This document shows, in pieces, positions 8,735-16,497 of a stretch of 64,000 nucleotides of DNA. This DNA is from Actibacterium mucosum KCTC 23349 (GTDB taxonomy: Bacteria; Pseudomonadota; Alphaproteobacteria; Rhodobacterales; Rhodobacteraceae), in NCBI RefSeq assembly GCF_000647975.1, contig NZ_JFKE01000009.1:34132-98131 (forward strand), read 5' to 3'. The first letter of the stretch is position 1; each line of letters starts with the position of its first letter. Position numbers and translations under genes: made by a program. Under the pieces are notes generated by a model. The model did not search any database. It worked only from the letters and a program-made list of their open reading frames with translations, and was not told the DNA's origin.

Positions 8735-9286
8735 ATGCGAGCACTTCTGGTTCGACATGCTGAATCGACAGGACAAGCCCCCGAGGCACCGTTGTCAGAA
8801 ACAGGGCGTCAGCAGGCCAACAGCCTGGCCCACAGCTTGCGTGATCTGAACGCAGGCCCCTTATATGCCAGCCCTTACACACGCGCGCGCCAAACGATCG
8901 CACCCTATGCCGACCTGACGGCGCAAAGCGTGAAAACCGTCGACGGCTTCCACGAGCGGGTTCTGTCGCCCGAGCCTCTGATCGACTGGCAGGACCACCT
9001 GCGCAGGTCGTTTGCAAATTCCAACTATGCCTGTCCGCAGGGCGAAAGCATGTCGCAGGTCCGCAGCCGGGCGGCCATTGCGCTGATTCAGATCGAACGG
9101 TTCAGCAAAGGCCTGCCAACCATTGTGACCCATGGCGGCCTGATCGCTTCGTTACTGCAGGCGGCCGATCCCAGCTTTGGCTTTGAAGACTGGCGCGGTC
9201 TGCGCAACCCCGATCTGTTCGACGTTGAAATCGAAACCGGACGGGTCCTGAGTTTTACACGACTACCCCTGAAGGAGAAAGCATGA
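8735..9286 (+). CDS. Histidine phosphatase family protein of the phn operon
   Basis: 183 residues. LLVRHAEST near the start is the catalytic Arg-His motif of the phosphoglycerate-mutase/histidine phosphatase superfamily, and VTHGG near residue 130 supplies the second histidine. I placed the start at the ATG at 8735, after GGAAGGTG, so that the motif sits at residues 3-9; an earlier start at 8693 would lie on the inverted repeat. The enzyme probably removes a phosphate from a C-P lyase product or related sugar phosphate. The exact substrate is unknown. phnN and phnP are not seen in the window, so this gene may cover one of their steps. Confidence 0.85.
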   Translation: MRALLVRHAESTGQAPEAPLSETGRQQANSLAHSLRDLNAGPLYASPYTRARQTIAPYADLTAQSVKTVDGFHERVLSPEPLIDWQDHLRRSFANSNYACPQGESMSQVRSRAAIALIQIERFSKGLPTIVTHGGLIASLLQAADPSFGFEDWRGLRNPDLFDVEIETGRVLSFTRLPLKEKA

Positions 9287-9909
9287 GCGGCGCCGGCTCC
9301 AAGAACCATCTCAGCGAAACCCCCACGATCCACGAAGGGGCCCGGGTCGAAGACTTCGAACTGGGTGTCTGGACCGAGGTGGGCAAAAACACCATGATGA
9401 AGTCCGGCGCGATGGGAGATTTCTCGTACATCACGCAAAACTGCCATGTGGTCTGGACCACCATCGGCAAGTTCTGCTCGATCGCCAATTCGACGCGGAT
9501 CAATCCGGGCAATCACCCGACATGGCGCGCGATGCAGCACCACTCGGTCTATCGGGCCGAGGCGTATGGGTTGGGCGAGGATGACCACGATTTCTTTGCA
9601 TGGCGCAAAGCCGATTGGGTGACCATCGGTCACGACGTCTGGATCGGCCATGGCGTGACCGTGACTGCCGGCGTGACGATTGGAACAGGCGCGGTAATTG
9701 GCGCCGGGGCCGTCGTCACGCGGGACGTGGATCCTTACACCGTTGTGGGTGGTGTGCCTGCGCGGTTCATCAAGCGTCGGTTCACCGAAGCTCAGGCCGA
9801 GGCGTTGCAAGAAATCGCGGTCTGGGACTGGACGCGCGACGCTTACAAGGCCGCATTGCCCGACATTCGCGCGCTGGACATCGACGCGTTCATCGAAAAG
9901 TACCGCTAA
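9283..9909 (+). CDS. Hexapeptide-repeat transferase of phosphonate operons
   Basis: 208 residues. A left-handed beta-helix is evident from hexapeptide repeats, for example VTIGHDVWIGHGVTV and IGTGAVIGAGAVV, ending with the C-terminal VGGVPARFIKRRF typical of acetyltransferases. The sequence matches the phosphonate-operon hexapeptide family that I know as TIGR03308. Its acyl acceptor is not established; aminoalkylphosphonate acetylation, as by PhnO, is a reasonable guess. ATGA overlap with the phosphatase gene ties it to the phn operon, of which it is the last gene. Confidence 0.85.
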   Translation: MSGAGSKNHLSETPTIHEGARVEDFELGVWTEVGKNTMMKSGAMGDFSYITQNCHVVWTTIGKFCSIANSTRINPGNHPTWRAMQHHSVYRAEAYGLGEDDHDFFAWRKADWVTIGHDVWIGHGVTVTAGVTIGTGAVIGAGAVVTRDVDPYTVVGGVPARFIKRRFTEAQAEALQEIAVWDWTRDAYKAALPDIRALDIDAFIEKYR

Positions 9910-9918
9910 ACGCCGCTC

Positions 9919-9934
9919 CGAAAGCGCGCTTTCG
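9919..9934. terminator. 16-bp perfect palindrome between convergent operons
   Basis: CGAAAGCGCGCTTTCG fills most of the 25-base gap between the end of the plus-strand phn operon and the end of the minus-strand operon. It would form the same hairpin in either transcript. The T run is short, so it is a weak bidirectional terminator at best. Confidence 0.5.
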
Positions 9935-10750
9935 TCAGATCACCAGCCCTAGGTTGCTGAGATAGTCAAAGCCCTGCGGGATGTCGGATTTACGGCGCAG
10001 TTCCAGCACCAGATGCGGGGCAGACGGGCATTCCGCCAGCGCGCGAAAGACCTCGATCCATTCGATCTCCCCCTCGCCGGGCGCCCAGTGGCGGTCGGCG
10101 TGGCCATCAACGTCCTGGATATGCACGTGCTGCAGCTGTGCACCTGCATCGCGCACGAAATAGTCCACCGGCGGCGCGCCCGACATCCGTCGCGCCAGAT
10201 GCGCGTGGCCGGTATCGATGGACAAGGCGATGGCGGGGCTGTCGAAGCTGTCCACCATCATGCGCCTTGTATCGGGGTCGACATCCTGAACATTCTCGAT
10301 CACCAGCGTGATCCCGGCACGCGCTGCCCGGTCCACCACGGGGCCAAGAACCTCGTGCACCCGGTCCAGCTTTTTTTGGGCATAGTTCGGTTTGCACAGA
10401 AGGTTGTTCTTGTACCAGAACGTGTAGGGCGAGTGCAGCACCATTTGGCGCGCGCCGATGGCTTCGGCCGCTTCAAGTGCGGAAAGGAACCGCGCGGTGA
10501 TCAGCGGGCGCAGCTCGGCATCCTTGTTGTCGATATCCAGCCCCTCGAACGGGCCATGAATGCCAACCCGGCCTCTGTGCCCCTGCAGAGCTGCCTTTGC
10601 CGCAGCGATCAGATCGTCACGGTCCACAGTCAACGCGTCGCGGGTCATAAAGCTCTGTAACTCAATGTCGCGCTCCGCATCAAACAGCCAGTCGCGATGC
10701 GTCGCGATCTCGTCAATCTTCAGGCATGCGCCGATCTTAAGCGGTTTCAT
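9935..10750 (-). CDS. Sugar-phosphate isomerase/epimerase-like TIM-barrel protein
   Basis: 271 residues from the ATG at 10750. Motifs fit the xylose-isomerase-like TIM barrel family: HGPFEGLDI, LVIENVQDVDP (metal-ligand Glu), SIDTGHAHLA (Asp and His) and HVHIQDVDGHADRHW. Such proteins isomerise or epimerise sugars or act as endonuclease IV relatives; the Glu/Asp/His metal set is present, so it should be active. It is the last gene of the second phosphonate-type operon and overlaps the end of the MFS gene by 14 bases. The substrate is unknown. Confidence 0.8.
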   Translation of the reverse strand: MKPLKIGACLKIDEIATHRDWLFDAERDIELQSFMTRDALTVDRDDLIAAAKAALQGHRGRVGIHGPFEGLDIDNKDAELRPLITARFLSALEAAEAIGARQMVLHSPYTFWYKNNLLCKPNYAQKKLDRVHEVLGPVVDRAARAGITLVIENVQDVDPDTRRMMVDSFDSPAIALSIDTGHAHLARRMSGAPPVDYFVRDAGAQLQHVHIQDVDGHADRHWAPGEGEIEWIEVFRALAECPSAPHLVLELRRKSDIPQGFDYLSNLGLVI

Positions 10751-11942
10751 GGACCGGTCTCCGTGGGTCTGGAATGAAGAGATAGGCAAGGAAGGCAAGG
10801 CTGATGACCACCGCCATTGCCGTGAACGAGGCCTGCCCACCCAGCGTTTGGGTCAACCATGCAAAGGCAAACGGGGCCGAGGCATTCAGCGCCATCGTGG
10901 CGGTATTGATCCAACCCAGCCGCGCGCCATAGCCCTTGCGCCCAAACAGCGCCAGCGGCAGCGTGCCCCGTGCAATCGTCTTGATGCCATCGCCCATGCC
11001 GTACAGCGCCGCCGCGATCATCAACCCGGGAACGGTGAACCCGAGCACAATCAGCGTCACAAATCCAGACAGCATCAGCGCCATGCTCAGCGCGTAAGTA
11101 TTCAACGGGTAGAGGTTGCGCGACACCAGCAGTTCCAGGAACCGCCCAACGGTCTTGAACGGACCAATTACGGCACCGGCCAATGCGGCCATCGCGGCCG
11201 TGTGTCCAAGGTCCTGAACATTGGTCACCCAAAGCGTCATAACGCCGCCCATCAGATACCCGGAAAACAGGAAGGAAACGATCATCCACAGCATGCCTTT
11301 GCGCCGCGCGGGGCCGCTCAGCTCGGGCCATTCGGACTGTTGCGCCTTGGGCGGGTTGCGCGGGTCAATCTGTGGGCCGCGCAACGAAAAGAAGTTCAGC
11401 GGCACACAGGTCAGGATCAGGAACACACCCAGCACCAACCACGTCTCTTGCCAACCGATCCCGTTGTACAGCCACAGGGTGAGGGGCCAGAATATTGTCG
11501 AAGCGACGCCGCCGAACAGGGTGATGATCGAAATCAGTCGCTGGCTGGGTACACGCAGGTCCAGCCGCACAACGCTGGCAAAGGCCACCTGATACAACAC
11601 GCACATACCCGCGGCCTCGGCGATCAGGATCAGGGCGAACAGGTTGTACTGGTTGGTCACCTTGCTCAGCCCGATCAGCGCGACGCCCGCCACGACGGTC
11701 CCGATGGTCATCACGAACCGCCCGCCATACCTGTCCGTCAGCATGCCCGACACAGGCGCCATGAAACCGCCGAAGAACAGCGCCAGCGACATGACGCCAA
11801 AGATCCCCGACAAGCTCAGCCCAAGATCCTCTGCCATATGCGGCAAAAGGATCGCATAGGCGTACATCAGGGTGCCATAGCCAATGATCTGTGACAGGCC
11901 CAGACCGATAGCTGGCCAATAGTCTTTGTCAAATCGCAACAT
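10737..11942 (-). CDS. MFS transporter in the second phosphonate-type operon
   Basis: 401 residues with about 12 hydrophobic segments and the loop 2-3 signature GMLTDRYGGRFVM, a clear major facilitator. The overall form resembles the monocarboxylate or oxalate/formate type carriers. Starts at ATG 11942. Gene order (ABC importer, methyltransferase, PhnM-like hydrolase, MFS, TIM barrel) suggests it exports a product or imports an alternative substrate. Nothing in the sequence reveals the substrate. Confidence 0.85.
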   Translation of the reverse strand: MLRFDKDYWPAIGLGLSQIIGYGTLMYAYAILLPHMAEDLGLSLSGIFGVMSLALFFGGFMAPVSGMLTDRYGGRFVMTIGTVVAGVALIGLSKVTNQYNLFALILIAEAAGMCVLYQVAFASVVRLDLRVPSQRLISIITLFGGVASTIFWPLTLWLYNGIGWQETWLVLGVFLILTCVPLNFFSLRGPQIDPRNPPKAQQSEWPELSGPARRKGMLWMIVSFLFSGYLMGGVMTLWVTNVQDLGHTAAMAALAGAVIGPFKTVGRFLELLVSRNLYPLNTYALSMALMLSGFVTLIVLGFTVPGLMIAAALYGMGDGIKTIARGTLPLALFGRKGYGARLGWINTATMALNASAPFAFAWLTQTLGGQASFTAMAVVISLAFLAYLFIPDPRRPVHETA

Positions 11943-11988
11943 GGGTCGAACCTGGTGTTTCTTGGTTTAGGGGCGTTTCCGCCGGCGG

Positions 11989-13200
11989 TTAACCGGCGGG
12001 TTTTGCGCGATAGGCGGCGCGGCCTGCAACCCAAGTTCCGGCGATGGCCGGTGTTGCCCCGTCGGGCCAGTCCACCAGCACCAGATCGGCCCGTTTGCCG
12101 GTCTCGATACTGCCGCGATCCGTCAGGTTCATCGCCTTTGCCGGGCCGCTGGAGATCAGCGACCAAAGCGCCAAGCGGTCGGCCCGCTTCTCCCGGTCCA
12201 TCCGGTCCACCGCTGCCAGCATCGCCGGATAGTAGTAGTCCGAAGCCAGCATGTCGCACAACCCGGCCTCGACCATGTCGGCCGCCCCAAGAGAGCCGAT
12301 ATGGCTGCCGCCGCGCACCGCGTTGGGTGATCCAAAGATGATCAGGTCACCGTTGTCGCGGGCATCCTGCGTTGGCGCCATGGTCATCGGGAATTCGGTC
12401 GTGGTAGCGCCGATCCCGCGATAAAACGCACGCGTTTCGGCCTGCGTGTCGTCATGGCTGAGCATCGGGATGCCCTTGGCCTGCGCCTTGGCCGCAACCG
12501 AGGTGATGGTGTCAACCACGTCGGGCCGGCGATTCCAGACGCGTTTGATCAACGCCATGAAGTCATCAAGCTCCAGCCCGGTCCGCGCCGCGATTTTGGC
12601 CCAGCGTTTCTGCGGCAACTCAAGGTCATCAAAATCGACAACGGCGTAATCGGGGTTGTGTTCCCACAGCCGGTCCTGAATGCGCGTGTCATAGCTGCGC
12701 ATCGACATGGACAGGTGGTCGTTGAAGGCAAGCGAGGGTTTCAGCGGCGCGTCAAAGGCCCAGTCCAGCGCGTCCAGCGCTTCGAAGGCAAAGGTCTCCC
12801 ACCGCAATTGCACGCGGTTCTCGACGGTCAGCCGGGGGGCCAGATCGCGGATCGCCTGCATCATCTCGCGCGCCTTTTCAACGCTGCGCAGGCCCGGTTC
12901 GAAACTCAACGTGATCGAGTGATAGGTCGTCGCGATGCCATTGGCGGCCAACTGCCGGTCGGTTTCCAGCACCGCGGTCTCGATGGGAAAGAAAACACCC
13001 GGACGCGGCATGACCTGCCGCTCAAACGCATCCCCGTGCACGTCGATCAACGCCGGTGCCAGAACCAGACCACGCGCGTCGATCACCTCGCCCCGCGCAG
13101 ATCCGCCGATTTCGGCGATGTGGTCCCCGTCGATCGTGACATTCGTCTCGACAATCTGATCCGGCAGATAGACCTGTGCCCCCTGAAAAGTGAAAGTCAC
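11989..13200 (-). CDS. Divergent PhnM-like amidohydrolase
   Basis: 403 residues. The frame starts with GTG at 13200, one base into the stop of the upstream methyltransferase gene; no ATG is available nearby. PhnM landmarks are kept: LIDVHGD, PMLSHDDT, TEFPMT, FGSPNAVRGGSH, MLASDYYYP and GKRADLVLVDW. But the MDHTPGQ block of the PhnM in the first operon reads FNDHLSMSMRS here, and the N-terminal region differs. It should bind metals and hydrolyse a diphosphate or related bond, but perhaps on a different substrate from ribose methylphosphonate triphosphate. It is one of two PhnM-type proteins in 10 kb. Confidence 0.85.
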   Translation of the reverse strand: MTFTFQGAQVYLPDQIVETNVTIDGDHIAEIGGSARGEVIDARGLVLAPALIDVHGDAFERQVMPRPGVFFPIETAVLETDRQLAANGIATTYHSITLSFEPGLRSVEKAREMMQAIRDLAPRLTVENRVQLRWETFAFEALDALDWAFDAPLKPSLAFNDHLSMSMRSYDTRIQDRLWEHNPDYAVVDFDDLELPQKRWAKIAARTGLELDDFMALIKRVWNRRPDVVDTITSVAAKAQAKGIPMLSHDDTQAETRAFYRGIGATTTEFPMTMAPTQDARDNGDLIIFGSPNAVRGGSHIGSLGAADMVEAGLCDMLASDYYYPAMLAAVDRMDREKRADRLALWSLISSGPAKAMNLTDRGSIETGKRADLVLVDWPDGATPAIAGTWVAGRAAYRAKPAG

Positions 13201-13844
13201 TACAGCCGCTCCATCGTCAGGTGCCAGTGAAAGCTGCCTTCGCTTTCGTGTTCCTGATCACGCAGTGACAGGCATTCGAACCCCGAAAACAGCGACAGCA
13301 AATCTGCTGCTGAACAGAAATAATGCGGGTGGCGTTTGTCACCCCTGTCGGTATCGAACACCCAGGTGTTGCGCGAGATTTCGCGGCCCGGCGCCTTGGT
13401 CAGCTCATAGGGCAGGCGGCGCTTTGACAGCATCGTGCCAAGAAAGGTGCCGCCGGGTTTCAGAACGCGGCGGATCTCGGCGATGGTGCGCAGCAGAATG
13501 TCCTCGTCACCGTGATAAATAACGTTCCAGCTGAGAACGTGGTCAAAGCTGTTATCCTCGAACGGCAGCTCATGCATACGCGCCACAACCGTTGTCACAC
13601 CCGCATCGGCGGCATCGATTGCTGCCATGCCATCGGGTGCTGCGTCCAGTGCGGTCGCCGCAAAGCCGGACTTGGCAAGCGCCAGCGCATGCCGCCCAAC
13701 ACCGGCGCCCAGGTCCAGGATCGCGGCACCCGGCTGCAGGCCCGCGGCCCACTGATGCACGTCGTCTTCGGGTGTCAGCCACTTTGCATCGACGTCGCCC
13801 GCCCAATGCGCGTTCCAGTGTTGGTCAGCTGTATCTGTCTTCAT
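13200..13844 (-). CDS. Class I SAM-dependent methyltransferase
   Basis: 214 residues. Motif I ILDLGAGVGRH, an acidic loop ALDAAPDG, and motif IV-like LSWNVIYHGDED mark a Rossmann methyltransferase of the Methyltransf_11 type; the VLKPGGTFLG segment is typical post-motif. Substrate unknown. Start ATG 13844 overlaps the permease stop, so it is translationally coupled inside the second phosphonate-type operon. A methyltransferase is not part of the known C-P lyase pathway. Confidence 0.85.
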   Translation of the reverse strand: MKTDTADQHWNAHWAGDVDAKWLTPEDDVHQWAAGLQPGAAILDLGAGVGRHALALAKSGFAATALDAAPDGMAAIDAADAGVTTVVARMHELPFEDNSFDHVLSWNVIYHGDEDILLRTIAEIRRVLKPGGTFLGTMLSKRRLPYELTKAPGREISRNTWVFDTDRGDKRHPHYFCSAADLLSLFSGFECLSLRDQEHESEGSFHWHLTMERL

Positions 13845-14653
13845 CGCTGTTCTCCGATGATCTTGGTCCGGGCCCAGCCCGAAAGTTGTTCAATGCCAAT
13901 CACCACAACAGCGATCATCAGGATCACGGTCATGGCGCTGGGATAATCAAAAAGGTCAAAGCCCACTTTCAGCTCAATCCCGATGCCGCCTGCGCCAACA
14001 AGGCCAAGGATGGTCGACGACCGAACTGCTTTCTCCAACGCAAACAGCGAGGTTGAAACAAAGGCGGGCATCGCGGCGGGTACGGTGGCGCAGGCCACAA
14101 CGTCCAGCTTGCGCGCACCGGTAGCTGTCAGCGCCTCGGCGGGGCCTTTGTCAACGCCTTCCATGTCATCGGCAAAGAAGCGTCCGCAAAAGCCAACGGT
14201 GTCGATCATGATCGCCAGCATGCCCGCAAAGGGGCCAAGGCCCACGGCAACCACGAAGATCAGCGCCCAGGCAATGTCAGGCACCGCGCGGATAAAGCCA
14301 AGGGTGGTCCGCACCGTCTGGTTGATCCACTTTCCGGCCACCAGGTTGCGCGCCGCCAGCAACGCAACCGGCACAGAAAGGATCACACCCAGAACCGCGC
14401 CAGCCAGCGCGATTTGCAGGGTTTCGACCATTTTCCACCCCAGCCGCTCCAGCGTGCGCGCCTCAAGGTTTGGCGGAAATGCGCGTTCGATGAAATCGGC
14501 AAAACGAGGGGGCGAGGTGACTACCTTCTCGACCGAGAAGCCAGCGCCTGCAAAGCTCCACAGGATGATCACAACCGCGGCCGCATAGCCAAGGAATGCA
14601 ATCGCCGAGGGCCGCTCGATCCGCGACGGGACGTGGGTGTTCAGATCAGTCAT
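13841..14653 (-). CDS. PhnE-like ABC permease of the second importer
   Basis: 270 residues with about six hydrophobic segments. The coupling loop TGARKLDVVACATVPAAMP corresponds to the PhnE EAA loop, and VRSSTILGLVGAGGIGI repeats the PhnE block NVRSSSIIGYVGAGG almost motif for motif. It therefore belongs to the PhnE family although it is shorter at the N-terminus than the PhnE pair at 6828-8614. It pairs with the ATPase at 14646-15461 (8-base overlap) and the binding protein at 15454-16320. A single permease gene suggests a homodimer. Confidence 0.88.
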   Translation of the reverse strand: MTDLNTHVPSRIERPSAIAFLGYAAAVVIILWSFAGAGFSVEKVVTSPPRFADFIERAFPPNLEARTLERLGWKMVETLQIALAGAVLGVILSVPVALLAARNLVAGKWINQTVRTTLGFIRAVPDIAWALIFVVAVGLGPFAGMLAIMIDTVGFCGRFFADDMEGVDKGPAEALTATGARKLDVVACATVPAAMPAFVSTSLFALEKAVRSSTILGLVGAGGIGIELKVGFDLFDYPSAMTVILMIAVVVIGIEQLSGWARTKIIGEQR

Positions 14654-15461
14654 AAAGCCCCCGAAGGTCGGTCTCGCTCAATTTGTCAGCGCGGGAATCC
14701 AGCGGCATCTTGCCGCCGGACAGCCCCAGAATGCGATCGCCATACTGCAGCGCATGCGTGATGTTGTGAGAGATGAAGACGACGGTCACGCCCTCGTCCT
14801 TGGCAAGCCCAAAAAACAGGTCCATCACGTCTTCGCCCGCAGACGGATCGAGCGAGGCCGTCGGCTCGTCCGCGATCAGGATCTTGGGTTTGCCCACCAG
14901 CGCCCGGGCAATTGCCACCCGCTGTGACTGCCCCCCCGACAGGCGGTCCGCGCGACGGTCCGCCAGATGGGCCAGCCCGACACGCTGCAGCGCCTCCATC
15001 GCGGCATCGCGAGAGGCAGCGGGCGCCAAGGCTTGGCTCCAATGCCGAATGCCGGAATGCTTGCCCAGCAGGCCCTGCACCACATTCGACAGAACCGACA
15101 GCCGCGGCACCAGGTTATGTTTCTGCGACACCAGACCGATCTGCCCGCGCATCGCACGCAAGGCCTGCGCGTTGGCCGAAGTTACTTCGGTTCCCAACAC
15201 GTCCACCGTGCCGCCATCGGCCGGGATCAGCCCCATCAGGCAGCGCAGCAGGGTCGACTTGCCGGTGCCGTTTGCACCCACGATGGCCACGGCCTCACCC
15301 CGGCTCAGGCCAAAAGAGATGTCTTTGAAAATCTGCACGTCGCCAAAGGTCTTCGACAACCCGGTGACGCGAATGTCTACAGGCAAAACCGGGGCACTCT
15401 GTGCCCCGGTTCCGACCGGCTGCGTGTTCGCGGCCGGCTTATCAAGCACTCGATCAGTCAC
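14646..15461 (-). CDS. PhnC-like ABC ATPase of the second importer, GTG start
   Basis: 271 residues if started at the GTG at 15461, which overlaps the binding-protein stop (GTGACTGA). The frame is open further upstream but only antisense to the middle of the binding-protein gene, and there is no ATG before the Walker box. Walker A GANGTGKST, signature LSGGQSQRVAIARAL, Walker B ILIADEPTASLDP and FISHNI complete the ABC domain. Its best company is PhnC or the phosphite importers. A second GTG at 15449 is an alternative start. Confidence 0.87.
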   Translation of the reverse strand: MTDRVLDKPAANTQPVGTGAQSAPVLPVDIRVTGLSKTFGDVQIFKDISFGLSRGEAVAIVGANGTGKSTLLRCLMGLIPADGGTVDVLGTEVTSANAQALRAMRGQIGLVSQKHNLVPRLSVLSNVVQGLLGKHSGIRHWSQALAPAASRDAAMEALQRVGLAHLADRRADRLSGGQSQRVAIARALVGKPKILIADEPTASLDPSAGEDVMDLFFGLAKDEGVTVVFISHNITHALQYGDRILGLSGGKMPLDSRADKLSETDLRGLYD

Positions 15462-16320
15462 CGAGGAAGTTGTCGAACTGCGGGTAGCCCGCGTTGGTGT
15501 ACATCGCGCGCACCGAGTTATAGGCGCTGTCTTCGATCGCAACCAGGTCCATGCCGGTGTACTTGTCGTTCTCTTCGTGGGCCAGAATGCCCGCGATGAT
15601 CGCGTCTTTGTTTTCGATAATCGAAGTCTGAACCTTTTCAGCAGCCGCCGCGTCAACATGCGCGCCAACCATGATCATGTCGTTGGGCAGGTCGCCCGAA
15701 CGTGCGATGATCTTGAAGAAGCCAGCCGGCACCGAAGTGTCTTTGCCGCGCACGCGCAGCCACGAGTTGTGGTTGGTGCCCATGGCAGCAACGTCGCCCG
15801 CCTTAACGGCTTCGTGGCCGATGTTGCGCGAGGTGTGCAGCGGTTCAAAGTCGCCCAGGCCCAGACCCAGATCAGCCATCAGCTGCGTGGGGCACAGGTG
15901 GCCCGAGGTCGAACCGATGTCCGACATCGCGATCTTCTGACCCTTCAGGTCAGCAACCGAGTTATAGGGGCTGTCGGCGCGCACGATGACGGCGCAGAAA
16001 TAGTCAGGGCGACCCAGACCGATCAGCGGGGTGGCTTTGGTCAGCTTGTTGATGACCACGTATTCGGCAGGACCCGAAACAACAAAGTCAACGGTCTCGG
16101 CGCGCAGGGCTTCGGCCGCTGCGGTGCGCGAGTTCACGGCAAAGAACTCAAAGCTTTCGCCAGTGGCTGTTTCCAGCGCTTCTTTGAACGGACCCCATTC
16201 CAGCTGCAGGCGCTCCATGCCTTCAACGTCGGTAACGGCAATTTTCCAGGTTTCCGCAGAGGCCGAAACGGCCGCGGCAACAGCCAGCGCAGCGCCGGCA
16301 AGAATCGAACGGAATTTCAT
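15454..16320 (-). CDS. PhnD-like periplasmic binding protein of the second importer
   Basis: 288 residues. ATG at 16320 follows a strong CAGGGAGAAAA ribosome-binding site and begins a signal peptide ending AAAVSASAETW. The fold is the PhnD/PtxB type: an EWGPFKEALE segment, FFAVNSRTAAAEALRA, FVVSGPAEYVV and the DIGSTSGHLCP loop, which parallels DPDSTSGYAVP of PhnD. The ligand is probably a phosphonate, phosphite or similar oxyanion ester, but the pocket residues differ from PhnD in the first operon. It heads the minus-strand operon. Confidence 0.87.
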   Translation of the reverse strand: MKFRSILAGAALAVAAAVSASAETWKIAVTDVEGMERLQLEWGPFKEALETATGESFEFFAVNSRTAAAEALRAETVDFVVSGPAEYVVINKLTKATPLIGLGRPDYFCAVIVRADSPYNSVADLKGQKIAMSDIGSTSGHLCPTQLMADLGLGLGDFEPLHTSRNIGHEAVKAGDVAAMGTNHNSWLRVRGKDTSVPAGFFKIIARSGDLPNDMIMVGAHVDAAAAEKVQTSIIENKDAIIAGILAHEENDKYTGMDLVAIEDSAYNSVRAMYTNAGYPQFDNFLGD

Positions 16321-16337
16321 GGTTTTCTCCCTGTAGA

Positions 16338-16355
16338 AATTCATTCGGATCAATC
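16338..16355. promoter_or_regulatory. Second copy of the 18-nt phosphonate-locus motif
   Basis: AATTCATTCGGATCAATC, 18-35 bases upstream of the PhnD-like start, matches the motif before phnC (4932-4949) at 17 of 18 positions. It is probably a common operator linking the two operons. Confidence 0.5.
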
Positions 16356-16428
16356 GCCGAGCTGTGTAACCACCGGGTGACGGTTTATTGATGTTTCTTC
16401 GAAAAGATCACAACAGATTGTTCTGCCC

Positions 16429-16442
16429 CGCGATCAATCGCG
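16429..16442. promoter_or_regulatory. Inverted repeat in the second phosphonate operon promoter region
   Basis: CGCGAT-CA-ATCGCG lies about 110 bases upstream of the PhnD-like start, in the gap before the Crp/Fnr gene end. A further GATCAC follows. It could be an operator; no known family consensus was recognised. Confidence 0.3.
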
Positions 16443-16478
16443 ATCACACGACACCGAAAATCCTGATGCATTGCCGTA

Positions 16479-16497
16479 AATAGCGGTGGCCGCTATT
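16479..16497 (-). terminator. Hairpin at the end of the Crp/Fnr gene
   Basis: AATAGCGG-TGG-CCGCTATT, with the Crp/Fnr stop codon inside the stem. There is no long T tract. It probably marks the end of the 16493-22679 operon or protects its 3' end. Confidence 0.45.

Noticed and set aside
14773..16380. A 535-codon plus-strand frame opposite the PhnD/PhnC-like genes
   Set aside because: Shadow of two conserved ABC genes on the other strand.
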